Shown here piece by piece: positions 1 to 6,476 of a stretch of 10,663 nucleotides of DNA; the first letter of the stretch is position 1; every line of letters begins with the position of its first letter. Source of the DNA: an uncultured Selenomonadales bacterium (GTDB lineage Bacteria; Bacillota; Negativicutes; Selenomonadales; Selenomonadaceae); assembly GCA_937910665.1 (NCBI GenBank), contig CALEPR010000046.1, forward strand, positions 1-10,663. Reading direction: 5' to 3'. The notes below the pieces were generated by a model, which had not been told where the DNA came from, did not search any database, and was given only the letters and a program-made list of their open reading frames with translations. The position numbers and the translations under genes were made by a program.

Positions 1-91
1 GGTACATGGTCTTGTCTGTGTAATAATTGTCCTCCGTGCGCAGTTGCACAAAGTTCGAAATGCCCGATGGCAGCAGTCTGGTCTTCTCCAT
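1..91 (-). CDS. Predicted AAA-ATPase (PF09820-like) with expected C-terminal PD-(D/E)XK domain, N-terminal fragment only
   Basis: Only the first 30 codons are present; the gene continues beyond the left edge. The reverse strand reads an ATG at 91-89 and then MEKTRLLPSGISNFVQLR, followed by a T-E-D-N-Y-Y-T-D-K-T-M-Y stretch. The pattern G-I-x-x-F-x-x-[LI]-R-x-[ED]-x-x-Y-Y-x-D-K-T is the conserved N-terminus of the predicted AAA-ATPase family found in large numbers in Bacteroidales. Its full-length members carry a C-terminal nuclease-like domain and have no established physiological role. The start is supported by a Bacteroidota promoter 38 bases upstream and by the usual position of this motif in the family. 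There is no Shine-Dalgarno sequence, as expected for that phylum. The Walker A and catalytic residues lie outside the window, so activity cannot be judged. Confidence 0.8.
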   Translation of the reverse strand, partial: MEKTRLLPSGISNFVQLRTEDNYYTDKTMY

Positions 92-128
92 AGTCGTGGG
101 GCGGTCGTTAGTGTCCGCTCTGCGCCTG

Positions 129-159
129 CAAATTTACGCAAAATGGTTGAGACGGCAAA
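129..159 (-). promoter_or_regulatory. Bacteroidota-type promoter of the partial AAA-ATPase gene
   Basis: On the minus strand a TTTG (159-156) is followed after exactly 19 bases by TAAATTTG (136-129). This matches the Bacteroidota housekeeping consensus TTTG-N19-TAnnTTTG. It lies upstream of the ATG at 91. The -33 box is inside the left arm of the inverted repeat at 148-189, so a protein or structure at that repeat would be expected to affect initiation. Confidence 0.7.
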
Positions 160-189
160 GGAAAACCCCCGAAAAACTTTGCCGTCTCA
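148..189. repeat. 13-bp perfect inverted repeat with 16-base spacer
   Basis: The left arm tgagacggcaaag (148-160) is the exact reverse complement of ctttgccgtctca (177-189). The spacer is 161-176. The left arm contains the minus-strand -33 TTTG, and by symmetry the right arm contains a plus-strand TTTG (178-181). The T-richest flank is not a clean T-tract, and no gene is seen ending here. An operator or a DNA structure therefore fits better than a simple terminator, but a terminator is not excluded. Confidence 0.6.
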
Positions 190-208
190 GCATTATTTGT
201 TGCTTTTG
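178..208 (+). promoter_or_regulatory. Possible divergent Bacteroidota promoter
   Basis: A plus-strand TTTG (178-181) is followed after 19 bases by TGCTTTTG (201-208). This matches TAnnTTTG at all but the second base. It would point towards the degraded reading frame at 286-471. It mirrors the minus-strand promoter across the inverted repeat. The imperfect -7 box keeps the call weak. Confidence 0.3.
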
Positions 209-285
209 CAGCCAGGAAATTACAATTCACCCGAAGTTAAACCCTAAAATCAGCACTGCCAATGAAACACAGACAGGACGAATGA

Positions 286-471
286 ACGCTGCTGCCCCTC
301 CGGGAGTTCGGTGCTGGAAATTTGTTATTTGATGCTAATGGAGGAGTTTATACCCAAGCTAGATGGCTAAATACAACACAAGGTTATATCAGATTCTATT
401 TGAAAGATGAATATAAAACGTACTTCACCCCTAATGGCTATTTCACTGTAGAGTTTGTTACAGAAGAATAA
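286..471 (+). pseudogene. Short degraded reading frame, C-terminal part of an unrecognised protein
   Basis: This plus-strand frame is open from 286 to a TAA at 469-471. From about codon 8 it encodes a protein-like sequence rich in aromatic and beta-branched residues (segments such as GGVYTQARWLN and YIRFYLKDEYKTYF, ending FVTEE). The composition suggests beta-strands and is unlike the shadow frames nearby. No good start codon exists inside it. The same frame has an ATG at 262-264, but a TGA at 283-285 interrupts it after seven codons. The simplest reading is the 3' remnant of a gene with a nonsense change or a lost 5' part. The protein family is not recognised. It could also be a chance open frame. 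Confidence 0.35.
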
Positions 472-517
472 TGAGTCGATATGGACGGTCCTCCTTGATG
501 ACTCCCTCCACTAAGCT

Positions 518-549
518 AAAGTCCTGCTCCTTTCTGGAAGCAGGACTTT
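518..549. terminator. Hairpin, probable bidirectional terminator
   Basis: The arms aaagtcctgct (518-528) and agcaggacttt (539-549) are perfectly complementary over 11 bp around a 10-base loop. The A-run on one arm and the T-run on the other make it usable in both directions. It sits just beyond the 3' end of the minus-strand ATPase gene (stop at 573) and just after the plus-strand degraded frame (stop at 471), where a shared terminator is expected. Confidence 0.65.
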
Positions 550-572
550 GAGTCGTAAAACTTCCAACAGAA

Positions 573-2000
573 TCAGGGTTTGCCGAAGAGGGCATCAAGC
601 GTCACCTCGCTGTTGACAATGCCATTATGGCGGCTGGGCAGCAGCCCGAAAGTAGTGACCATCGTCACTGAAAGTCCCTTGCGCGTGCGGCTCTCGGCAG
701 CAAACAGAGACATGCGCATACGTAAGTGGTCTTCATAGTCCTTTGTGATGGCATACTGCTGGGTAGAGAACTTCATTTCGCAGAGATTGATAATACGGTC
801 GGCACGATCGATCACAAGGTCTATCTGCGACCGCACATCTTTGTTCTGACTGCGCCAGGCCGATGCACTGGTTTCCATGCCTGCAATGCCCAGCGCAGCC
901 TTTACCTGTTGCAAGTGCAGAAGGCACAGCAGTTCGAAGCTGAAGCCCTGCCATGCTGCCACCTGCGGCTTCCCCATCAGGTGTTGCCATCGCTGCGTGT
1001 CGTGGCTGCGCTCGCCATTCACAAATTTATAATAGAACAATGTGTAGGCGTCGGTCAGACGATAGATGATGCCCTTGGCCTTGCTGCCCCACTTCTGATA
1101 GCCCAAGATGAAGTCACACCGTTCCAGTTCATCGAGAATGGTGGTCAGCGACGAACCTCCTAAGCCGGTACTGTCGCTAATCTCTGTGCGTGTAAAGCCT
1201 TCACGCCGCTCGGCCAGCAGGCGCACTACCTTAATATAGTTCTCGTGGTGTGAAAACAAGGTGGCATACAATTCGCCAAACTCCGTGCGCATCGGGGCAT
1301 TGGCCGATGCAAAAAACAAACGGTCAATGTGCTGCACCAGGCTCTCTGCCGGGTCGAGCAGGCTCAGGTAGAAGGGAATACCGCCCACAGCCATATAGCA
1401 TTGCGCTATCTGAAAACGGTCCCACACGAAACGACGGCTCCGCAGGTATTCTTCCACCTCGGCTAAACAGAACGGGCGCAGGTAGAGCCTACAGGTCACG
1501 CGGTTGTACAGGCCGCCACGGTTCTTGAAGATTTTCTTTACAATCCATGAGGTGGCCGAGCCGCAGGCTATGAAGAGAATGTCGTCGCGATGGTCGGCCC
1601 AGGCATTCCAGAACGTCTCCAAGGCAGACATGAAATCGGACTTCGGACTGTCCATCCACGGTATTTCGTCGATGAAAATCACCTTACGCTGTTTCTTGGG
1701 CAGTCCCTCGAGGAAGTGCTCCAGTTGCGAGAATGCCTCCCACCAATTGCTGAGCGCAGGGGTGTATGGCGAGCTGCTCTGCTCTGCCAGAGCCTGGGCA
1801 AAGCAGGCCAACTGTTCCTGACGTGACAGGTTGTGCCGTCCTACGTAACTAAACGTAAAGCGGTTCTTAAAATACTGCCGCACCAGAAATGTCTTACCGA
1901 TGCGTCTGCGACCATACACCACAACCAGTTCCGACCGCCCACTTTGCAGATAGCGGGCAAGCACCTTTTGCTCGTATTCTCGTCCTATCAGTTTCTCCAT
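573..2000 (-). CDS. Archaeal-type ATPase with C-terminal DUF234/PD-(D/E)XK-like domain
   Basis: This 475-residue protein is complete. It starts MEKLIGREYE, typical of the ATPase_2 (PF01637) plus DUF234 (PF03008) family. The visible motifs are a Walker A at residues 30-37 (GRRRIGKT), a Walker B with its acidic pair at 107-112 (VIFIDE), and a sensor-like GSAT at 147-150. A winged-helix-like stretch follows at about 255-330. A nuclease-like core follows, with E356, an IDLVID strand at 393-398 and an E-x-K at 408-410 (CEMKF). These residues fit a PD-(D/E)XK fold with the acidic and lysine positions kept. Family members are abundant in Bacteroidales and archaea as stand-alone genes, and their role is unproven; an enzyme acting on DNA is inferred. 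The start is set by the family N-terminus and by the promoter -7 box 31 bases upstream; no Shine-Dalgarno sequence is seen. The 3' end faces the hairpin at 518-549. Confidence 0.9.
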   Translation of the reverse strand: MEKLIGREYEQKVLARYLQSGRSELVVVYGRRRIGKTFLVRQYFKNRFTFSYVGRHNLSRQEQLACFAQALAEQSSSPYTPALSNWWEAFSQLEHFLEGLPKKQRKVIFIDEIPWMDSPKSDFMSALETFWNAWADHRDDILFIACGSATSWIVKKIFKNRGGLYNRVTCRLYLRPFCLAEVEEYLRSRRFVWDRFQIAQCYMAVGGIPFYLSLLDPAESLVQHIDRLFFASANAPMRTEFGELYATLFSHHENYIKVVRLLAERREGFTRTEISDSTGLGGSSLTTILDELERCDFILGYQKWGSKAKGIIYRLTDAYTLFYYKFVNGERSHDTQRWQHLMGKPQVAAWQGFSFELLCLLHLQQVKAALGIAGMETSASAWRSQNKDVRSQIDLVIDRADRIINLCEMKFSTQQYAITKDYEDHLRMRMSLFAAESRTRKGLSVTMVTTFGLLPSRHNGIVNSEVTLDALFGKP

Positions 2001-2030
2001 CTGCTAATCTCTTGTTTCGGAAAATCGCTG

Positions 2031-2038
2031 CAAAGTTA
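2031..2038 (-). promoter_or_regulatory. -7 box of a Bacteroidota promoter, -33 box missing
   Basis: The minus strand reads TAACTTTG at 2038-2031, a match to TAnnTTTG, 31 bases before the ATPase start at 2000. No TTTG is present about 19 bases further upstream, where 2058-2061 should hold CAAA on the plus strand. The missing half coincides with the point where the sequence turns into bamA, so the promoter looks cut by the junction. Confidence 0.6.
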
Positions 2039-2042
2039 CGAT
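2036..2042. other. Junction between Bacteroidota-like and Negativicutes-like DNA
   Basis: To the left the sequence is the promoter-proximal region of a Bacteroidota gene. From codon TAC at 2037 or the next codon, the plus strand reads as the interior of BamA (YDEIPEGILLTYHLLENP). The codons just before it (from 1833 to 2036) are the antisense of the ATPase gene and do not resemble BamA. Both the promoter and bamA lose their 5' parts here. No direct repeat, insertion sequence end or attachment site is visible. Confidence 0.75.
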
Positions 2043-3515
2043 GAAATTCCTGAAGGAATTTTGTTGACCTATCATTTGCTGGAAAATCCAAAAGTTAATG
2101 ACATTGTAATTTCCGGAAACACTGTTTACAAAGATTCCGAGCTTAGGCGAATGGTTACGGTAAGGCGCGGAACAATTTTAAACAGTCGAACGCTTCACGA
2201 AAATATTACGGCGATTCAGGAAAAATATCACGGCGACGGCTACATCAGAATGAAATTTGCAGACATGAACGTCAGCGAAGAAGGCGTTGTGTCGCTGAAG
2301 ATAAATGAAGGAACTTTGGAAGGATTTTCTGTCAAGGGAAACAAGAAAACTAAAGATTATGTTGTCTTGCGAGAAATGCGTCAAAAAGTCGGAGATGTCT
2401 TTAATGCAAAACTTGCTCGGCGTTCAATGGAGCGCGTCTACAATCTTGGATTTTTTGAAGATGTCAATGTCAAGATGAATGACGGCATTGAACCCAACGC
2501 AGTTATCATGGAAGTAAATGTACAAGAAAAGCGGACGGGAACTTTTGGAATTGGCGCGGGCTACAGTTCCAAAGAAGGCGTTGTTGGAATGATCAGCTTG
2601 GGAGATAAAAATTTTCGCGGCACAGGCGACGCGATTAGTTTGTCCTATGAAAAAAGTGCGGACGACACCGATGCACAAGGTTATGTTTTTTCCTATCGCC
2701 ATCCTTGGCTCGATAAAAGGGAAACTGCGGGAGCTCTGAGAATTTATAATCGCACTTATGAATATTCCGACTACGCTACCGACGGAAGTTTAAATGAAAG
2801 ATATATGCGTAAATATTCCGGCGGAGAAATTACTTTGAGTCGTCCTATGAGCGAATATTCTACCAACCAGATAACTTTACGAAACAGGAAAGACAGATAT
2901 GTTCGCCACGTTTCCAGCGGAAATTACGGAGACAGAGGAACTTCAGATTATTACGACTGGCGCAATGATAATTTTGGAACAACTCGCAGCTTGGAATTTC
3001 AGCACATCACTGACACTCGCGACAATGTTTTCAATCCAACCAAAGGCGGCAGAGTTGCTTTAGTCGGAGAATTTGCAGGTTTTCTTGGCGGAGATTTTAA
3101 ATTTCAAAAATATAGCATTGATCATCAGCAATATTTCAAAGCCGGCGATCATTCTCAAGTGTGGGCAGTTCATTTGGAATATGGTATCGGACACGGCGAC
3201 TTGACAGAGTTCAACCAATTCAGAATTGGCGGACAAAATTCTCTGCGCGGCTATCGCGACGATCAATTTAGAGGAAGCAGAATGTTCACCTCAACTTTGG
3301 AATATCGTTTTCCTCTCGCGAATAAAGTTCAAGGCATTTTGTTTACCGATTGGGGCAGCGCGTGGAGTTCAGGATTTTTCCCAAAGACTGGAGAAGTTTA
3401 TGGAAGCGTAGGTTTTGGACTTGCGCTGAATACTCCGCTTGGACCTTTGCGCTTGGATTATGGACGCGGCAAGCAAGGCGGCAGATTCCATTTCATGGTC
3501 GGCGGATCATTTTAA
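2037..3515 (+). CDS. bamA: Outer-membrane protein assembly factor BamA (Omp85), 5'-truncated
   Basis: BamA inserts beta-barrel proteins into the outer membrane. About 492 C-terminal residues are present. Counting from Y at 2037, the end of one POTRA domain is followed by a POTRA at about 18-92 (with VISGNTVY) and another at about 95-164 (with VKGNKKTKDYVVLREM and GFFEDV). The 16-strand barrel domain then runs from about 165 to the end. The conserved loop-6 tip motif is present as SLRGY (3240-3254). The chain ends in F after HFMVGG, as expected for the barrel's C-terminal signal. The signal peptide and first POTRA region are missing. The open frame does extend back to an ATG at 1833, but those codons are antisense to the ATPase gene, so that start is rejected. 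It is probably truncated by an assembly join; a disrupted paralogue is the alternative. Confidence 0.9.
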   Translation, partial: YDEIPEGILLTYHLLENPKVNDIVISGNTVYKDSELRRMVTVRRGTILNSRTLHENITAIQEKYHGDGYIRMKFADMNVSEEGVVSLKINEGTLEGFSVKGNKKTKDYVVLREMRQKVGDVFNAKLARRSMERVYNLGFFEDVNVKMNDGIEPNAVIMEVNVQEKRTGTFGIGAGYSSKEGVVGMISLGDKNFRGTGDAISLSYEKSADDTDAQGYVFSYRHPWLDKRETAGALRIYNRTYEYSDYATDGSLNERYMRKYSGGEITLSRPMSEYSTNQITLRNRKDRYVRHVSSGNYGDRGTSDYYDWRNDNFGTTRSLEFQHITDTRDNVFNPTKGGRVALVGEFAGFLGGDFKFQKYSIDHQQYFKAGDHSQVWAVHLEYGIGHGDLTEFNQFRIGGQNSLRGYRDDQFRGSRMFTSTLEYRFPLANKVQGILFTDWGSAWSSGFFPKTGEVYGSVGFGLALNTPLGPLRLDYGRGKQGGRFHFMVGGSF

Positions 3516-3533
3516 AAAAATTTTGCTGAAGTC

Positions 3534-3565
3534 TTGAAAATAATTTAAAAACTTGTGAGTATAAG
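3534..3565 (+). promoter_or_regulatory. Weak candidate promoter for the EcsC-family gene
   Basis: TTGAAA (3534-3539) and TATAAG (3560-3565) each resemble sigma-70 boxes, but they are 20 bases apart, which is longer than the preferred 17. A start near 3572 would place the hairpin at 3571-3603 at the very 5' end of the transcript. Confidence 0.25.
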
Positions 3566-3570
3566 TTCTT

Positions 3571-3603
3571 AAAAAATTTTTTCTTGCGGAAGAAAAATTT
3601 TTT
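3571..3603 (+). terminator. AT-rich hairpin between bamA and the EcsC-family gene
   Basis: The arm ending in ttttttctt (3571-3585) pairs with aagaaaaatttttt (3590-3603) around a GCGG loop, with one T bulged. It ends in six T residues, so it can act as a factor-independent terminator for bamA. It directly abuts the ribosome binding site of the next gene (3605-3612), so an effect on translation initiation is also possible. The stem is almost all A-T, which makes it weak. Confidence 0.45.
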
Positions 3604-3622
3604 CAAAGGCGGCGAAAAAATT

Positions 3623-4294
3623 ATGGCGGATACTTCTGTAGAAATTTTGGACGCAATTTATAAAAAGGCGATGAGTGGAGTCCCGGGATCTGAGTCTGTA
3701 AAAATTCTTGCGGAAGATTATCTGAAAGAGCCGGGCAGTTTGTCGAACCAAGTTGATTCACTGATTCGCTGGCAAATTGCAAAATGTGGAACGACAGGAT
3801 TTTTAACAGGCTTGGGAGGGCTCTTAACGTTGCCTGTGGCGGTTTCTGCGGATGTTGGGGTAAATTTATATATCCAAATGCGAATGGCGGCTGCAATAGC
3901 TTATATGGGCGGCTACGACGTCAATCACGACAAAGTAAAAACTTTTGTCTACCTCGCGCTGTGTGGAAATGCAATCAATGAAGTGGCAAAAAGCGTCGGG
4001 ATTTCCGCAACGCAAAAAATTGGTGTCAGTCTGATAAAAAAAATTCCTGCAAAAGTTTTGACACAAATAAATCAGAAAGTCGGAGTCAGACTTATCACAA
4101 AAGTCGGCTCGAAAGGAATTGTAAATCTTGTAAAAGCAGTTCCAATTTTAGGCGGAGCAGTCGGCGCAGCTTTCGACGGAGTCACAACAAATGCAGTCGG
4201 CGAAGCTGCGAAAAAAATTTTTATTTATCAAAAACCGCCGATAGAAGTTTGCCGATATATTTCTGAAGATGAAGTTCCCGACTGGGCGAAATAA
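3623..4294 (+). CDS. EcsC family protein
   Basis: This 223-residue protein matches the EcsC family (PF12787), named after the third gene of the Bacillus ecs operon; its biochemical function is unknown. Family hallmarks visible are the glycine- and hydrophobic-rich stretch GFLTGLGGLLTLPVAVSADV at 59-78, followed by YIQMRMAAAIAYMGGYD (83-99), LIKKIPAKVLTQINQKVGVRL (137-157) and VPILGGAVGAAFD (173-185). The hydrophobic parts suggest membrane association without clear single-pass helices. The ATG at 3623 is preferred over an in-frame TTG at 3584. AAAGGCGG (3605-3612) is well spaced from the ATG, and the TTG lies inside the hairpin. It lies 107 bases after bamA on the same strand and is followed by a terminator at 4338-4394, so it is probably transcribed alone. 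Confidence 0.85.
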   Translation: MADTSVEILDAIYKKAMSGVPGSESVKILAEDYLKEPGSLSNQVDSLIRWQIAKCGTTGFLTGLGGLLTLPVAVSADVGVNLYIQMRMAAAIAYMGGYDVNHDKVKTFVYLALCGNAINEVAKSVGISATQKIGVSLIKKIPAKVLTQINQKVGVRLITKVGSKGIVNLVKAVPILGGAVGAAFDGVTTNAVGEAAKKIFIYQKPPIEVCRYISEDEVPDWAK

Positions 4295-4328
4295 TTCCGA
4301 CAAAAAAATTTTCCAAGAAATCGCGAAA

Positions 4329-4355
4329 TAAAAATTCAAAAATTGTTGCCGAAAT
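4329..4355 (+). promoter_or_regulatory. Candidate sigma-28 (SigD/FliA) promoter of the chemotaxis receptor gene
   Basis: TAAA (4329-4332) is followed after exactly 15 bases by GCCGAAAT (4348-4355). The known motility-sigma consensus in Firmicutes is TAAA-N15-GCCGATAT, so the -35 is perfect and the -10 matches seven of eight. Chemotaxis receptors are typical members of that regulon. Transcription would start near 4362, giving a leader of about 55 bases before the ATG at 4416. Confidence 0.6.
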
Positions 4356-4394
4356 TTTAAATTCTGTGTAGAATAACGGCGACAATTTTTTTTT
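4338..4394 (+). terminator. Terminator of the EcsC-family gene, overlapping the next promoter
   Basis: The arm aaaaattgttgccg (4338-4351) pairs with cggcgacaattttt (4377-4390) over 14 bp, with one G-T wobble. The loop is 25 bases, and the T-run continues to 4394. Position and T-run fit a factor-independent terminator for the upstream gene. The left arm contains the GCCG of the sigma-28-type -10 box, and the loop contains a second promoter-like hexamer. Confidence 0.55.
4346..4374 (+). promoter_or_regulatory. Alternative sigma-70 type promoter of the chemotaxis receptor gene
   Basis: TTGCCG (4346-4351) and TAGAAT (4369-4374) are 17 bases apart, matching the consensus at four and five of six positions. 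It overlaps the sigma-28 candidate, so the two would compete or serve different conditions. It is the weaker match of the two. Confidence 0.35.
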
Positions 4395-4415
4395 AGGCGA
4401 AAGGAGTTCACGACA

Positions 4416-6431
4416 ATGAAAGGGCGCACCGTTAAAGCAAAAATCCTGATGTTTGTTCTACCAATCGTAGTTGTCGGCTTGGTAATCTTGAGCGGAGTTA
4501 TTTTCACCTACATGAAGTCAACTTTTGAAACGCAAATTTTGGAAAGCAGTATGAACAATACAAAAGAAGTTGGTGACGGAGTTTCCGAGTGGTTGGATAA
4601 GCGAATGTTGGAAACTCATCAAACTGCATCTTCTTATGCGGCAAAAACAATGAACGCCGAACTTTTAAATCAAAATAATGTCTACAGATTAAATTTGATG
4701 AATCAGCGTTATCCCGGAGTTTATGACAGCGTGAGCTGGGGACCTTTCGACAATTCCGGAAATCTTTATGGACAGACTGCGAACGGATTCAAAGAAATGC
4801 ATAACGCAGAAAAGGCTTGGTACAAGCAGACGATGACAGGTCAATATGAAAGTTTTATGTCGTCGCCTGTAATTTCTCAAGCGACAGGAAAAGTTATCGT
4901 GAACTCGATCGCGTTGGCGAAAAATGATGACGGCAAACCTGTCGCGATGATTTTGGCGGCGATTTATGTTCAGTCAGTCATGGACAAAGTTCAGGAATTG
5001 AAACTCGGCAACGACGGTTACAGTTTACTTGTGTCGAAGGAAGGAACTTACATTGTCAATCCTGACGAAGAATCAATCATGAAGAAAAAAATTTCTGAAG
5101 AAACAGATCCGGCGGTCGTCGAACTCGGGAAAAAAATGCTCTCCGGTTCAGACGGAATTTATCGCTACACTTCGGCAGACGGAGATAATATGCTTGCCTT
5201 CTACACAACAATTCAATCGACAGGCTGGGGCATGGCAACTGTCGCTTACGAAGATGAACTTATGGAACCTGTTCAAAATATGTTAAAGATTATGATTGCA
5301 ATTTCTATTGCGCTTTTGGCTTTAATCTTCGGCGGAATTTTAATTACAGTCAACAGAGTTATGAGTCCGCTCGGCGTGATGATGAAGGAAATGCAAACTT
5401 TAGCCGGCGGAGATTTCACGGACAGACCTTCGCAAATTGATTCCGAAGATGAACTTGGAATGTTGGCGCAGTCGGTCAGAGATATGCGGCGCAGAGTTGC
5501 CGACGTTTTGAAGTCGGTAAATGATTCGGCAGAAAATTTATCCGGCTCGGCGGCGGCTTTAAATTCCACGACTGAACAATCTGCGTTGGCGGCGAATCAA
5601 GTCGCGCAGTCGATGGTCAAAGTTGCCGAAGGAACAAGCGAACAACTTGACGCAGTTAATGCAACTTCAGAGGCTGTAGAAAATTTAAATAACGCAATTC
5701 AGTTAATGGCAAGCGATGCGGAGTCGGCGGCGGCGCAAAGTCGTGAGGCATCAAAAATTGCTCGCGACGGTGGGGAAACTTTGGAAGTTGCAATTAAGCA
5801 AATTAAATCTATCGAACAATCTTCAAAACAAACTACGGACGCAGTTATCGCGCTCGGCGAAAATTCTCAGAAGATCGGACAGATTGTCGACACTATCGGC
5901 GGAATTGCAGACCAGACAAATTTGCTTGCACTTAATGCGGCGATTGAGGCGGCTCGCGCAGGTGAACACGGTCGCGGATTCGCAGTCGTTTCCGAAGAAG
6001 TCCGTAAACTCGCCGAAGAATCTCAAGAAGCCTCGCAGAAGATTGCAACGCTTATCGGTGAAATTCAATCCGAAACCACAAGCGCGGTTGACTCCATGCA
6101 GAAAGGTAACGCGGCAGTTCGTGCAGGTACCGAATCTGTTGAGAGACTGCGCACCACCTTCGACAGCATCAAAGAAGCCTCTTCCAAAGTCGAAACCGAA
6201 GCGAAGAATATGGTTCGCGAACTCAAAGCTGTTGAAAATTACACCTTCAAGATTCAAGATTGCAACGATAAGACACTCGAAAAAGGTCTTGCGGTTTCTA
6301 AGGAAATGGAAAGCGTCTCTGCAGCGGCTCAGCAACAATCTGCTTCTTCCGAAGAAATTTCCTCCGCAGCAGACGAACTCGCTCGCCTCGCGCAAGACCT
6401 CCAGAATTCTCTCCAGATGTTCCAATACTAA
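4416..6431 (+). CDS. Methyl-accepting chemotaxis protein with dCache sensor domain
   Basis: This 671-residue inner-membrane receptor signals to CheA and CheW to bias flagellar rotation. Domain order: membrane helix 1 at about 9-31, an extracytoplasmic double-Cache-like sensor at about 35-280, membrane helix 2 at about 289-311, a HAMP linker at about 312-365, and the cytoplasmic signalling coiled coil from about 366 to the end. The highly conserved hairpin tip is intact around 494-520 (IGGIADQTNLLALNAAIEAA, then RAGEHGRGFAVV). The sensor has K-A-W at 133-135 and V-I-S at 152-154, where amino-acid-binding dCache domains usually have R-x-W and Y-x-D, so the ligand may not be an ordinary amino acid. 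No C-terminal CheR-tethering pentapeptide is present. AAAGGAG (4400-4406) lies nine bases before the ATG. The gene stands alone between two terminators. Confidence 0.95.
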   Translation: MKGRTVKAKILMFVLPIVVVGLVILSGVIFTYMKSTFETQILESSMNNTKEVGDGVSEWLDKRMLETHQTASSYAAKTMNAELLNQNNVYRLNLMNQRYPGVYDSVSWGPFDNSGNLYGQTANGFKEMHNAEKAWYKQTMTGQYESFMSSPVISQATGKVIVNSIALAKNDDGKPVAMILAAIYVQSVMDKVQELKLGNDGYSLLVSKEGTYIVNPDEESIMKKKISEETDPAVVELGKKMLSGSDGIYRYTSADGDNMLAFYTTIQSTGWGMATVAYEDELMEPVQNMLKIMIAISIALLALIFGGILITVNRVMSPLGVMMKEMQTLAGGDFTDRPSQIDSEDELGMLAQSVRDMRRRVADVLKSVNDSAENLSGSAAALNSTTEQSALAANQVAQSMVKVAEGTSEQLDAVNATSEAVENLNNAIQLMASDAESAAAQSREASKIARDGGETLEVAIKQIKSIEQSSKQTTDAVIALGENSQKIGQIVDTIGGIADQTNLLALNAAIEAARAGEHGRGFAVVSEEVRKLAEESQEASQKIATLIGEIQSETTSAVDSMQKGNAAVRAGTESVERLRTTFDSIKEASSKVETEAKNMVRELKAVENYTFKIQDCNDKTLEKGLAVSKEMESVSAAAQQQSASSEEISSAADELARLAQDLQNSLQMFQY

Positions 6432-6476
6432 GAGAAACTTTTTCGACAAGATATATCGTTTCATAAAAAATTTTCA

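Larger units (their letters stand above)
92..517. other. Region without an intact gene
   Basis: Between the partial AAA-ATPase start and the hairpin at 518 there is no intact coding region I can defend. It holds the promoter at 129-159, the 13-bp inverted repeat at 148-189, a possible divergent promoter at 178-208, and the degraded frame at 286-471. The longer plus-strand frame covering 27-332 is antisense to a recognised gene start and has no family-like features. Confidence 0.6.

Noticed and set aside
27..332. Plus-strand 101-codon frame at the left edge
   Set aside because: It is antisense to the recognised AAA-ATPase start, crosses the inverted repeat, and has no family-like sequence or promoter.
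726..1163. Plus-strand frame inside the ATPase gene
   Set aside because: It is antisense to a clearly conserved gene and has no start signals.
1833..2036. Upstream extension of the bamA reading frame with an ATG at 1833
   Set aside because: These codons are the antisense of the 5' end of the ATPase gene and lack any signal peptide or POTRA character. The frame is open only by chance across the junction.
3516..4400. Many aaaaatttt-like tracts as possible repeats
   Set aside because: They occur throughout the Negativicutes part in coding and spacer DNA and reflect base composition and lysine/phenylalanine/asparagine codons rather than a repeat family.
5823..6464. 213-codon minus-strand frame within the chemotaxis receptor
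   Set aside because: It is antisense to the most conserved part of the receptor, with no ribosome binding site or promoter.
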